This document shows, piece by piece, positions 13,691-20,206 of a stretch of 20,779 nt of DNA. The first letter of the stretch is position 1, and each line of letters begins with the position of its first letter. Source of the DNA: a virus; the IMG/VR virus record IMGVR_UViG_3300048050_000005, positions 1 to 20,779 of that record. One strand, 5' to 3'. Made by a program: the position numbers and the translations under genes. A model generated the notes under the pieces. It had not been told where the DNA came from, did not search any database, and worked only from the letters and a program-made list of their open reading frames with translations.

Positions 13691-14828
13691 TGTATTTTAT
13701 GTATGGTGAATCAATTATGTGATCGTTTTTGTTTGCATCTTTTTCTGCACACGTTATCGCGAACTTTAGTTTTTTATCTAAAGTTTCTTTCTCTAATGAA
13801 GCTCCCTCTACACTCCACCAAAGTTGTATGATGTTCAGATATCCGCGAACGTCAGTAACTTCTATTTTCTTCGTTACTTTTGCTTTAACAGGAGCGGCTA
13901 TTTGTTGCGCAAATAGATTCTCGACATTTGCCGTATTTTTTGCCAGGGCTGCAGCTTGTTTTTCTTTTTCTTCCTGAGCCTTTCGTTCCGCTTCTTTACG
14001 GGCCGCATTCTCGGCATCTTTCTTTGCGAGTTCTTCGGCCGCTTTTTTTGCTGCTTCGGCATTTGTCTTTTTCTGTTCCTCGATTCTTTGAAGTTCCGCT
14101 ATTTTTGAAGGGAACTTTTGAAGTATTTCATCCACAGTTCCGGCAACATCAAAATTGAATTGATTTTCAACCCCTCTGATTGTTTCAGAATAGGCATTGT
14201 TCCCAACTTCCTTATATTCTTCCTGAGAAAGGATGTCGGGTTTGAGAGGAGCTTTAAAACAGGTTTTATTGAAGACTAAAGAGATTCCTTGAATTTTCTT
14301 CTTTACCTCTTCGGCATTGCTTAGGGTAACGGATGAAAATAATGTTTGAATAGTTTTGATTGTTTCTTCTATAGCTTTACTCCCTGCTTGCTTTAAAGTT
14401 TCTACAGTGTCGTTGCGAAGGTTATCTTTTGTTTGTTGAATGAGTAGCTTTCTTTCCGCTTCCCTGCGGGCTGCTTCTGCTTCAGCCAATTTCTTTTTAG
14501 CGTAATCATCGCGAATCTGTTGAAGTTTTTCGATTGATCCTCCTTTTAGATAGTTTTCCAAAGAAGTAAAGCCGACACGAATTTTATCAAAAATTTGTGT
14601 TACTGGTTTACGTCTTTCATTCATCGTTTTGATTGTGGTAGTTGTCTTAGCGAGGTATTTTTTAATACTTTCGTCCAATTCATCCGTCATACCACTTTGG
14701 GCTTCTGCCAATAACTTATCTCCAACTGACATGCACGTCTTAGCACTTTTTTGATTCTCTGCGAGGGCCGATATAGTGAGTTCTTTTATCTTATTTATTC
14801 CTTCGACTTTTATTAATTCATTTTCCAT
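13665..14828 (-). CDS. Large coiled-coil protein of the recombination operon (DUF1351-like)
   Basis: The 387-aa protein is rich in Ala, Glu and Lys. Two long helical, coiled-coil-like parts are visible at about residues 105-135 (AKKKLAEAEAARREAERK) and 240-300 (AAKKAAEELAKKDAENAARK, then ERKAQEEKEK). A small globular end (about 325-387: VTDVRGYLNIIQLWWSVEG) follows. Proteins of this shape, including the DUF1351 family, often lie between phage exonuclease and annealing genes; I assign it there with moderate confidence. Its role is not established; scaffolding of the exonuclease and annealing protein is an inference. It overlaps the exonuclease gene by 26 nt. Confidence 0.6.
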   Translation of the reverse strand: MENELIKVEGINKIKELTISALAENQKSAKTCMSVGDKLLAEAQSGMTDELDESIKKYLAKTTTTIKTMNERRKPVTQIFDKIRVGFTSLENYLKGGSIEKLQQIRDDYAKKKLAEAEAARREAERKLLIQQTKDNLRNDTVETLKQAGSKAIEETIKTIQTLFSSVTLSNAEEVKKKIQGISLVFNKTCFKAPLKPDILSQEEYKEVGNNAYSETIRGVENQFNFDVAGTVDEILQKFPSKIAELQRIEEQKKTNAEAAKKAAEELAKKDAENAARKEAERKAQEEKEKQAAALAKNTANVENLFAQQIAAPVKAKVTKKIEVTDVRGYLNIIQLWWSVEGASLEKETLDKKLKFAITCAEKDANKNDHIIDSPYIKYIDDVKASK

Positions 14829-14838
14829 TGTTCAAAAA

Positions 14839-15750
14839 TTAAAAAGGTTCATCTTCTTTTTCTATAATTACTTTTGTTCCCTGAGATTGGGTTTCCCCAA
14901 ACGGCACATCTTCATCTCTCTTTTCTATTGGCTTAGGTTGTTCATCATCGTCCGCTTGCATAATAGCACCGTCTCCAATGGCGATCCTTGGGAAGTTCTT
15001 GAAAGCGTGCTTTATTACTTTAGCACATAAGAATCCTGTATCAATATCAGATCCGTCTACACTTCGCCCATATAAGGCATTTGCATTTCCTTCAATTCTT
15101 TTACCCCCATCCCAATGACTGTTATTTTTCTTAGAATATCCCATTAGGCGTTGGATATCTTCTAGCACCATTACTTTGTAATCAGATGAACCGTCCGGTC
15201 TTACAAGTTTGATAAATGCACCTATTATTTTTGCATTTGCCGGACGAGGATATTTCATCATATACCGGACGATTGTCTTATCATTTTCTTCTCCGAAGCT
15301 GAATTCATCACAATTATATACGATCTTAGGATTGTCTGCATATTTGATTTGTCCGGCGCGTTGTCTTATTAGGAGTTCACCGTAACCTGCTATTTTAAGT
15401 ACGGCCATCTTTTCATAAACGGCTTGATCTTTTCCGTCTTTACCCTGTCTTACACCAACTTTTACATTAGATGCTTCGACGTATGCCTGTGTAGAGCTAT
15501 TTTTCTCAATGCTTATACCATTAACTGCAATAGATATAAAAGTATTGAATAAAGACATATTAGAGCACTTTTTCAACTCTTCTGATGATCTTACTATCTT
15601 AGTAAATAGTTGGGTTTGATCGTTGTAAAAAGATTCGGCTCCATCGTTGCCGAATTTGGAGCCGTAAATGATTAGGAACTTTTCTTTTGTTTTGTCAAGT
15701 GTTGCCACTTCTTCGGGTTTCACTCCATTTAAAAAATTAAATACGTCCAT
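14839..15750 (-). CDS. recT: RecT-like single-strand annealing protein with SSB-like tail
   Basis: The 303-aa protein matches the RecT family layout: an N-terminal helical part, a 'L.t.is.A.nGi' segment (FNTFISIAVNGISIEKNSSTQ, quoted around residues 68-88), KIAGYGELLIRQRAGQIKYA (family 'GyKgli.la.RsGqi'), VYNCDEFSF, GAFIKLVRPDGSSDYKVM and a late 'AKVIKHAFKNFPRI' helix (family 'tvir.l.k..P'). RecT proteins bind single-stranded DNA and pair complementary strands. The last 35 residues are acidic and hold DEDVPF and the very C-terminal EDEPF, like the tip by which SSB recruits partner proteins. It lies upstream of the coiled-coil and RecE-like genes in one operon. Remote variant, but most features agree. 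Confidence 0.78.
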   Translation of the reverse strand: MDVFNFLNGVKPEEVATLDKTKEKFLIIYGSKFGNDGAESFYNDQTQLFTKIVRSSEELKKCSNMSLFNTFISIAVNGISIEKNSSTQAYVEASNVKVGVRQGKDGKDQAVYEKMAVLKIAGYGELLIRQRAGQIKYADNPKIVYNCDEFSFGEENDKTIVRYMMKYPRPANAKIIGAFIKLVRPDGSSDYKVMVLEDIQRLMGYSKKNNSHWDGGKRIEGNANALYGRSVDGSDIDTGFLCAKVIKHAFKNFPRIAIGDGAIMQADDDEQPKPIEKRDEDVPFGETQSQGTKVIIEKEDEPF

Positions 15751-15752
15751 GA

Positions 15753-16394
15753 TTATTGTTTTTTATATGATTCCATTATTATTTCAACCGCTGAAAGATA
15801 TTTTTTTATGCGCTCATTTTCTTTTTGGTGAAAATCTTTCCAATAATTCGTATTATCAAGATCTTGTTTTAGTCCATCATTAATTTTAATGTATGGAGCG
15901 ATAATAGCATCAATGTTTTGTGGCTTACTTAATCTTTCTACATCTGATTCAAGTTCTTTGATCTTTTTACTCTGGGCAAAAATATCAGACATCTTATATT
16001 CATTACCTAGATAGAGAATAGTGTAATCTATTCCATCATTTGGGACTTGTATCTTCGGTGTGTTTATTTTCATATTAGATGAATTATCAGGTATGCAAAA
16101 TGCTGGCTTATTAATGCTTAGTGGAAATTCTTCTATAGGTTGAGCCGGGCATTTGTATAATGCTTCGAAATTATTATTATCTATAATTTCAGTCCAATAT
16201 TCCAAGCCCTTTTTACTTTTATCCCAATCAAAACCTCTTCCTCTCATTGATAATCTAGGATCTTTACAGAATACAGCAATATCCGCCTTATTTCCTTGTT
16301 TTACTTGTTCATCTACCATATCTTGTGCGATATTTAGTGGATAGTCTTTTATGGCTCCGATTAAATCTTTTTCTTCTACTTTATTGTCTATCAT
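15753..16394 (-). CDS. Hypothetical protein with C-terminal coiled coil, 213 aa
   Basis: The first ~80 residues contain MRGRGFDWDKSKKGLEYWTE, a pattern ('GFDW..s..G..fW..ii') often seen in small phage proteins of unknown role. The last ~70 residues are helical and charged (SKKIKELESDVERLS, later YLSAVEIIMESYKKQ), probably a coiled coil. It is next to the RecT-like gene (2 nt between stop and start), so it may act in recombination or replication. No enzyme motif is visible. Confidence 0.6.
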   Translation of the reverse strand: MIDNKVEEKDLIGAIKDYPLNIAQDMVDEQVKQGNKADIAVFCKDPRLSMRGRGFDWDKSKKGLEYWTEIIDNNNFEALYKCPAQPIEEFPLSINKPAFCIPDNSSNMKINTPKIQVPNDGIDYTILYLGNEYKMSDIFAQSKKIKELESDVERLSKPQNIDAIIAPYIKINDGLKQDLDNTNYWKDFHQKENERIKKYLSAVEIIMESYKKQ

Positions 16395-16395
16395 A

Positions 16396-16614
16396 TTAGT
16401 TTTGATTTATTATTTTATATTCTATAATATTTTTCTCCAACTCATTGAATTTTTGTTCTGAAACAAACTCAATGCTTTGTATATCGACTTTGCATTTTAC
16501 CATATTACTTATGGTATTTTCAAGTTGCTCAATATCAATCACACCTTTGGTAGTGCCCATGGAGTTAAATTCAAATCCGTTCGATTTGGATCTAATAAAT
16601 AAGAATTTATTCAT
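16396..16614 (-). CDS. Hypothetical protein, 72 aa
   Basis: Begins MNKFLFIRSKSNGFEFNSMG and contains IDIEQLENTISNMVKCKVDI. It looks like a small alpha/beta protein; no family is recognised. It overlaps the end of the VRR-NUC gene by 8 nt, and the next gene starts 2 nt after its stop. Confidence 0.55.
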   Translation of the reverse strand: MNKFLFIRSKSNGFEFNSMGTTKGVIDIEQLENTISNMVKCKVDIQSIEFVSEQKFNELEKNIIEYKIINQN

Positions 16615-16978
16615 CTCTTAAGTAGTTTTTTATTTCTCTCATAAAGTCTTCAATGGATCGGCAAATGACGTATCTATTTCCGTTCTTTTCGGCTTCTTCC
16701 TGCCATTCCTTTTGTGCTGGGGATTGTTTCCCTACGGGTGTTTTCAGTTCTAGGCATAAACCACCGTAGCGTTTATTTGCTTTTAGTAGGATGATATCAG
16801 CCACTCCGCTGACCACGCCTTCATCCTTTAAATTCTTAGCGGTTATTTTATCTCTTCTACTTCCGTTCGGAACGGCAAAAAGAACTTTTGATAATTTGGG
16901 ATATTGGTATCTGAACCAATTAATGCAACCAACTTGTATATTGTGTTCCCAGTTCCCTGTATGGTATTGTATAGTCAT
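16607..16978 (-). CDS. VRR-NUC domain nuclease
   Basis: This 123-aa protein is a stand-alone VRR-NUC nuclease of the PD-(D/E)XK fold. Key features in order: Glu11 and Gln15 in the first helix, VPNGSRR (36-42), GVVSGVADIILL with Asp61 (54-65), LELKTPVGKQSP with Glu77 and Lys79 (76-87), and the QKEWQEEAEKNG helix. The family cuts branched or flap DNA, and phage versions are probably Holliday-junction or structure-selective nucleases. It lies between an HNH protein and the RecT-like gene, which fits recombination or DNA processing. Its ATG overlaps the preceding stop (ATGA). Confidence 0.9.
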   Translation of the reverse strand: MTIQYHTGNWEHNIQVGCINWFRYQYPKLSKVLFAVPNGSRRDKITAKNLKDEGVVSGVADIILLKANKRYGGLCLELKTPVGKQSPAQKEWQEEAEKNGNRYVICRSIEDFMREIKNYLRDE

Positions 16979-17151
16979 TTGTCTAGTATATTTTCCAAAT
17001 CTTCAAATTTGCATAGTTCGGCTGTGCTTTGAATACGAAATAAACAAAAGACTCCATTGGATGATACTGATTTTACTAAGCACTGTTCATTGGTCGGCTT
17101 GTATGTAATTACATCGAACGGATTTAACTTTAATGCTTCTTTTAGTGTCAT
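16975..17151 (-). CDS. Small hypothetical protein, 58 aa
   Basis: Begins MTLKEALKLNPFDVITYKPT and ends DLENILDK. Both ends overlap neighbours as ATGA (HNH gene before, VRR-NUC gene after), so it is clearly part of the coupled operon. It may be a small beta barrel (strands around DVITYK, CLVKSVS, VFCLFRI). Function unknown. Confidence 0.6.
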   Translation of the reverse strand: MTLKEALKLNPFDVITYKPTNEQCLVKSVSSNGVFCLFRIQSTAELCKFEDLENILDK

Positions 17152-17450
17152 TTATCGTAAATTTTAAAGTATCTAGCAGCAGCTTGTGGATCATGTTGCT
17201 TGATACGGTTAAACAAATTTATTCGTGTTTGCCGGAAAGAAAGATTATCATCAAATTTTGAATGACAGTCTCGGCATCCGGCAATTATATTCCATCTTTC
17301 TGTGTAGTATTCAGGATATTCACTTCGTGGAAGCAAATGCATTAGATCACTTGCCGGTCTACCACATATTTCACATCTAGTCGGAAGTTCTTTCCTGATC
17401 TTATCAAGTTCTCTATTTCTAGAGGATTGTCTTTTACTTACTTTTTTCAT
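17148..17450 (-). CDS. HNH-like zinc endonuclease, small phage type
   Basis: The 100-aa protein has a two-cysteine-pair zinc site (C26-x2-C29 and C59-x2-C62) framing the HNH-like residues: His38 in LMHLLPRSEYPEYY, Asn54, and His63 in GCRDCHSKFD. This matches small HNH proteins of Bacteroides phages. HNH enzymes cut DNA with one metal ion; a role in recombination, packaging or homing cannot be separated here. The start codon is about 10 nt after the end of the terminator hairpin at 17460-17482. It heads the ATGA-coupled nuclease/recombination operon. Confidence 0.8.
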   Translation of the reverse strand: MKKVSKRQSSRNRELDKIRKELPTRCEICGRPASDLMHLLPRSEYPEYYTERWNIIAGCRDCHSKFDDNLSFRQTRINLFNRIKQHDPQAAARYFKIYDK

Positions 17451-17451
17451 A

Positions 17452-17483
17452 ATAAAAAAGCCCGTTACCGAAGTAACGAGCCC
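17452..17483 (-). terminator. Rho-independent terminator hairpin
   Basis: On the minus strand the stem GGCTCGTTAC with GTAACGGGCT (one wobble) closes a TTCG tetraloop (17469-17472) and is followed by six T. It lies just after the antirepressor gene. The HNH start codon follows almost at once. Confidence 0.85.
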
Positions 17484-17501
17484 AATAATAAAATCAAATA
17501 T

Positions 17502-18299
17502 TTAAGCACTCTTCTTTCTTAAGAATTTATCGACAAAATAAATTTGCCCTTTCCCTGTACATTTTGGAGTACTGGACACCAATACAGTCCCGTTCGGTTT
17601 GGTAATGGTTGTCTTCTTTATTTCGAATAATCCCAATTCCATAGACCTTTGAGTAGGTTGATTATACCTTTCTCCATGCGCGCATAAATAGCCGTTATCT
17701 CTAAGCCATTGAAATAATCTTCTTTCTCCTATATCTATACCGTTTTGGCAAATAATCTTTGATAATTCGCCTATCAAACAGCTCTTATAAGAGGTCGCAA
17801 CCGCGTCGGCAAAAAGAACTTTCGGGGCTTGCTTCTCAATTATTTTCAATTTATCTTGATTTGCACATTCAAGTAATTTATTCTTTGCTTGTTCGGTTTT
17901 CAGTTTTGTCGCAAGCTGAATAAGAAAGTCAGGACTTGACAAAGCTTTTTCGAGAGTATCATTTGTCATATAGGCACCGTTCTTACGGATAGATGGAATA
18001 ACATATTCACACACCCAATCTTGGAATTTCTCAGCATCAGGTCTACGACTTTGGAATACACATCTATATAAATTACTCTCAGTTATAAATATCGCCATCT
18101 GTTTTCTTCCTAAAGAATCTATGACCTCGTTAGTACCGACCCCATCTTGTTTTAATCTTGTCCTGCAATCCGATATATTTTTAATGTCTAAAGATTTACA
18201 TATATCAGCTAAACAGAATAATGGTTGTTCGCTCGTTCCAGCAACTCGAACATCTCCGAATTGTTCACTGTTAAAGATTTGAATATTATTCATGATCAT
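17502..18299 (-). CDS. ant: Bro-N / KilAC phage antirepressor
   Basis: The 265-aa protein has an N-terminal Bro-N domain (residues about 3-112: FGDVRVAGTSEQPLFCLADI, then FITESNLYRCVFQSRRPDAE and 'FQDWVCEYVIPSIRKNGAY') and a C-terminal KilAC domain (about 155-262: LSKIICQNGIDIGERRLFQW, then LRDNGYL and the ending 'GKGQIYFVDKFL'). Proteins with these two domains are phage antirepressors, thought to bind DNA or inactivate a repressor and so alter lysogeny or early expression. The ORF begins MIMNN, so the start may be Met1 or Met3. A hairpin-forming inverted repeat lies upstream and a strong terminator follows, so it is probably a single-gene transcript. Confidence 0.88.
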   Translation of the reverse strand: MIMNNIQIFNSEQFGDVRVAGTSEQPLFCLADICKSLDIKNISDCRTRLKQDGVGTNEVIDSLGRKQMAIFITESNLYRCVFQSRRPDAEKFQDWVCEYVIPSIRKNGAYMTNDTLEKALSSPDFLIQLATKLKTEQAKNKLLECANQDKLKIIEKQAPKVLFADAVATSYKSCLIGELSKIICQNGIDIGERRLFQWLRDNGYLCAHGERYNQPTQRSMELGLFEIKKTTITKPNGTVLVSSTPKCTGKGQIYFVDKFLRKKSA

Positions 18300-18338
18300 A
18301 TTTATTAATAAAGGGGCAGAGAATAAAGAATGCCTAAT

Positions 18339-18397
18339 GTGGTTGTCTGCACTCTAAATTCAATGTCCCTTAAATATTTTCTTCCATCGACAACCAC
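18339..18397. repeat. Inverted repeat GTGGTTGTC upstream of the antirepressor gene
   Basis: A perfect 9-bp inverted repeat: GTGGTTGTC (18339-18347) and GACAACCAC (18389-18397), with 41 nt between. It lies between the tRNA-Lys-like gene and the antirepressor, 40 nt from that gene's start. It may be an operator, a leader hairpin, or part of a small RNA. Confidence 0.45.
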
Positions 18398-18454
18398 GAA
18401 GATGATTCGCAAATGTATTTCATCGATTTTAATTAAGAACTTTATTCTTATAAG

Positions 18455-18523
18455 GGGCGGTAACGGGACTCGAACCCGCAACATCGACTAAAAGTCGTGC
18501 TCTGCCAATTGAGCTATACCGCA
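18455..18523 (-). tRNA. tRNA-Lys(UUU)-like gene with a shortened anticodon arm
   Basis: On the minus strand, an acceptor stem of 6 pairs plus a terminal T-C mismatch, a perfect D stem (GCTC with GAGC) and a T arm (GCGGG, TTCGAGT, CCCGT) are all present. The anticodon arm is only 13 nt (CGACTTTTAGTCG) instead of 17. It can be drawn as a 3-bp stem with the 7-nt loop CTTTTAG, giving anticodon UUU, or as a 5-bp stem with a 3-nt loop. The discriminator is C, also unusual. It ends 9 nt after the DUF4494 stop. It may be a decayed tRNA or a purposely altered one. Confidence 0.65.
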
Positions 18524-18532
18524 AAAGTTTGA

Positions 18533-19036
18533 TTACGGATTAACTTTGTCTTCCGGTGATACACTCGAATCTGTAGGTTTATTTCCTGTTTTCTCTATTT
18601 CAGGTTCAGCACTGAAAGGATACACATCCATGATAGCCGTTTCGGATATAACCGAAATAACATAGTCAGCCAATGTTCCTTTCATTCCTTCGTCAAGATT
18701 TTTAACAGCTTCACGGAAATTATCAGCGAGAACTAAGATATAGCTTGATGTCTTTTTCTCCTTTGCGGACTTTTCATCAATAGTGACAAACTGTACCTTG
18801 CATTTAAAGTAACGGTCGCCACCGAATTGATCAAACAGTTCACTATAGTTTGCACGCTTAATATCACTCACAGTAAACTCACCACTAATAAATGGTGTCA
18901 TTTCTTCAATAATACGGGCTTCACATTCTGAAAAGCTAAGCGCGTCTACCAAATAAGGTTCTGTCACTTTCTTTACCGTTCCGTTTTCCATTGTTTTTTC
19001 GTAGCGCACTTTGCACTCAAACCAATTATGCATCAT
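18533..19036 (-). CDS. DUF4494 family protein
   Basis: The 167-aa protein matches the DUF4494 family closely: HNWFECKVRYEKTMENGTVK, KVTEPYLVDALSFSECEARI, IEEMTPFISGEFTVSDIKRA, DRYFKCKVQFVTIDEKSAKE and NLDEGMKGTLADYVISVISE all follow the family order. It is very conserved in Bacteroidales genomes and their phages; its function is not known. The last ~25 residues are an acidic, Ser/Pro-rich tail. ORF starts MMHNW; the second Met may be the real start. It is the clearest host-range marker in the window. Confidence 0.9.
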   Translation of the reverse strand: MMHNWFECKVRYEKTMENGTVKKVTEPYLVDALSFSECEARIIEEMTPFISGEFTVSDIKRANYSELFDQFGGDRYFKCKVQFVTIDEKSAKEKKTSSYILVLADNFREAVKNLDEGMKGTLADYVISVISETAIMDVYPFSAEPEIEKTGNKPTDSSVSPEDKVNP

Positions 19037-19055
19037 AACTTTATTATTTAAATGG

Positions 19056-19343
19056 TTATTTTATAATTTCTAACTTGTATCCTAAGCATCCGCCATTTTC
19101 ATGAACATCCTTCCCGATCAGATGTCCGTATACTTCATCCATGATGATGTAAAATATAACCTTTGGAATTGGCTTTTGAATTAGATCTCTATATTGCTCA
19201 AATAGTATGTGTTTTGGAGTAACATTTTCAGTCTCTCTGAAACAGTCCTTCAATGTTTTCATATCTAATCCATGAACTGTTGGATTTGTCATAAGCTCTT
19301 TATAAGCTGCGATTGATTCTTCATTTAATATTAATTCTTCCAT
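19056..19343 (-). CDS. Hypothetical protein, 95 aa
   Basis: Begins MEELILNEESIAAYKELMTN; helical N-terminal half, then KVIFYIIMDEVYGHLIGKDV and a Gly/Cys segment. I recognise no family. It starts 4 nt after the 70-aa gene and precedes DUF4494 by about 20 nt, so the three are probably one transcript. Confidence 0.6.
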   Translation of the reverse strand: MEELILNEESIAAYKELMTNPTVHGLDMKTLKDCFRETENVTPKHILFEQYRDLIQKPIPKVIFYIIMDEVYGHLIGKDVHENGGCLGYKLEIIK

Positions 19344-19347
19344 CTTT

Positions 19348-19560
19348 TCATAGTCCTTTTATATCATTTTCAGTGGCAACGCCTCTTAATACTTTCCCAT
19401 CAACCATAATCCGGTATACTTTTTCAAATCCATCATCTAAGGAGAATGATTCATATACCTTTTTTATTTGTGCTATTTTACCAACCATATTTGGCTGTAG
19501 ATCGTTTGAGGTGATTCTTACTTGGTCACCTACACATAAACATTTACTTGTTTCTGCCAT
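19348..19560 (-). CDS. Small beta-rich protein, 70 aa (SH3/KOW-like)
   Basis: The sequence CVGDQVRITSNDLQPNMVGK, then IAQIKKVY and VYRIMVDG, has the spacing of a small SH3- or KOW-like barrel ('G..V.I......GK...I'). Such proteins are common in phage early regions and have no assigned function. Its ATG is 35 nt after the strong terminator that closes the tRNA region, so it begins a new transcript or depends on read-through. Confidence 0.6.
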   Translation of the reverse strand: MAETSKCLCVGDQVRITSNDLQPNMVGKIAQIKKVYESFSLDDGFEKVYRIMVDGKVLRGVATENDIKGL

Positions 19561-19590
19561 TATTATATATTTAATGATTAATACTCAAAT

Positions 19591-19622
19591 AAAAATGGAG
19601 CTCGGACGATTCCAAGCTCCAT
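19591..19622 (-). terminator. Strong rho-independent terminator of the tRNA region
   Basis: An 11-bp stem (19595-19605 with 19612-19622, one T-G wobble) and 6-nt loop are followed on the minus strand by TTTTTATTTG. It closes the minus-strand unit that carries the tRNA-like genes. I see nothing further in 19623-19731 apart from A/T-rich sequence with a weak T-arm-like GGGTTTGACAC. Confidence 0.85.
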
Positions 19623-19731
19623 GAAAGAAGAAAAATTTACCTAATGCCTTATGCAGTTCATTCCATGGTGAGTGTCAAACCCGTACCCCAATCTGCTTGC
19701 ATATTTTACTTATGACAAAATCTAAAGGTCG

Positions 19732-19803
19732 AGCCGGTAGCGGGATTCAAACCTGCGACACATACATTACAAATGTATTGTTCTATCACTGAACTATACC
19801 GGC
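19732..19803 (-). tRNA. tRNA-Thr (anticodon UGU)
   Basis: A normal 72-nt cloverleaf on the minus strand: acceptor GCCGGTA with TACCGGC, D stem GTTC with GAAC, anticodon stem ATACA with TGTAT around loop TTTGTAA (anticodon UGU), 5-nt variable loop, and T arm GCAGG, TTTGAAT, CCCGC (one A-C mismatch). Discriminator T. CCA is not encoded. It serves ACA codons, frequent in this AT-rich sequence. Confidence 0.92.
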
Positions 19804-19832
19804 AATTACCCGTATTTCCAGGCTGCCAAGTG

Positions 19833-19907
19833 GTGTAGCTCTTAATTCCACTAGTGAGTACGACGTTGCTACCAACGTTTCTTTCTATTACTCTACACGA
19901 AAGAAAC
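19833..19907. other. Hairpin cluster between tRNA genes (possible structured RNA)
   Basis: Complementary pairs permit a three-way junction: GTGTAG (19833-19838) with CTACAC (19893-19898), CTC with GAG inside (19839-19841, 19856-19858), and a 6-bp hairpin ACGTTG-CTAC-CAACGT (19863-19878). A competing perfect 9-bp hairpin, GTTTCTTTC (19877-19885) with GAAAGAAAC (19899-19907), overlaps it. There are no tRNA consensus loops. The outline is tRNA-sized, so it could be a decayed tRNA or another RNA. Confidence 0.4.
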
Positions 19908-19960
19908 TTTCCCGTGATACTATATTTCCACATTGTTAAGAGGTGAGAGTTGGAAATCAG

Positions 19961-20052
19961 TGATCGCATCAGGATTCGAACCTGAATAGGCTATAGCATC
20001 GCAAAAGATTACTATCCCGGATATTAGCGTCTACCAATTCCGCCATGCGATC
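19961..20052 (-). tRNA. tRNA-like gene with Leu-type D arm, anticodon uncertain
   Basis: On the minus strand the ends are perfect: acceptor GATCGCA with TGCGATC, D arm GCG-GAATTGGTAGA-CGC (typical of tRNA-Leu), T arm TCAGG, TTCGAAT, CCTGA, discriminator A. The 41 nt between the D and T arms, where about 32 are expected, do not give a clean anticodon arm. The best fit is TAATA-TCCGGGA-TAGTA, with one mismatch and C at position 33, followed by a 24-nt variable region. It may be a class II tRNA with an odd arm or a decayed copy. Confidence 0.6.
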
Positions 20053-20206
20053 AAGTGCCCACACATTTCTGCGGGGCTTTTCATGTCTAACCGAGAATCA
20101 TATAAATATACTATTCAGATAAGCCACCGTCTAAACGCTGACGTGCGTTTCCTTTTACGTGTATCTTCACGCCTATATGATTTTGATATCGGTTAATTTT
20201 GGTTTG
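20053..20206. other. Non-coding spacer between two tRNA-like genes
   Basis: I find no protein gene or tRNA here. A 6-bp hairpin AAACGC-TGACGT-GCGTTT lies in the middle at about 20131-20148. No clear promoter is recognised. Confidence 0.4.

Noticed and set aside
19706-19969. Minus-strand ORF of 87 aa
   Set aside because: It covers the whole tRNA-Thr gene (the GLNPATGS peptide comes from the T arm) and the hairpin cluster; not a credible protein.
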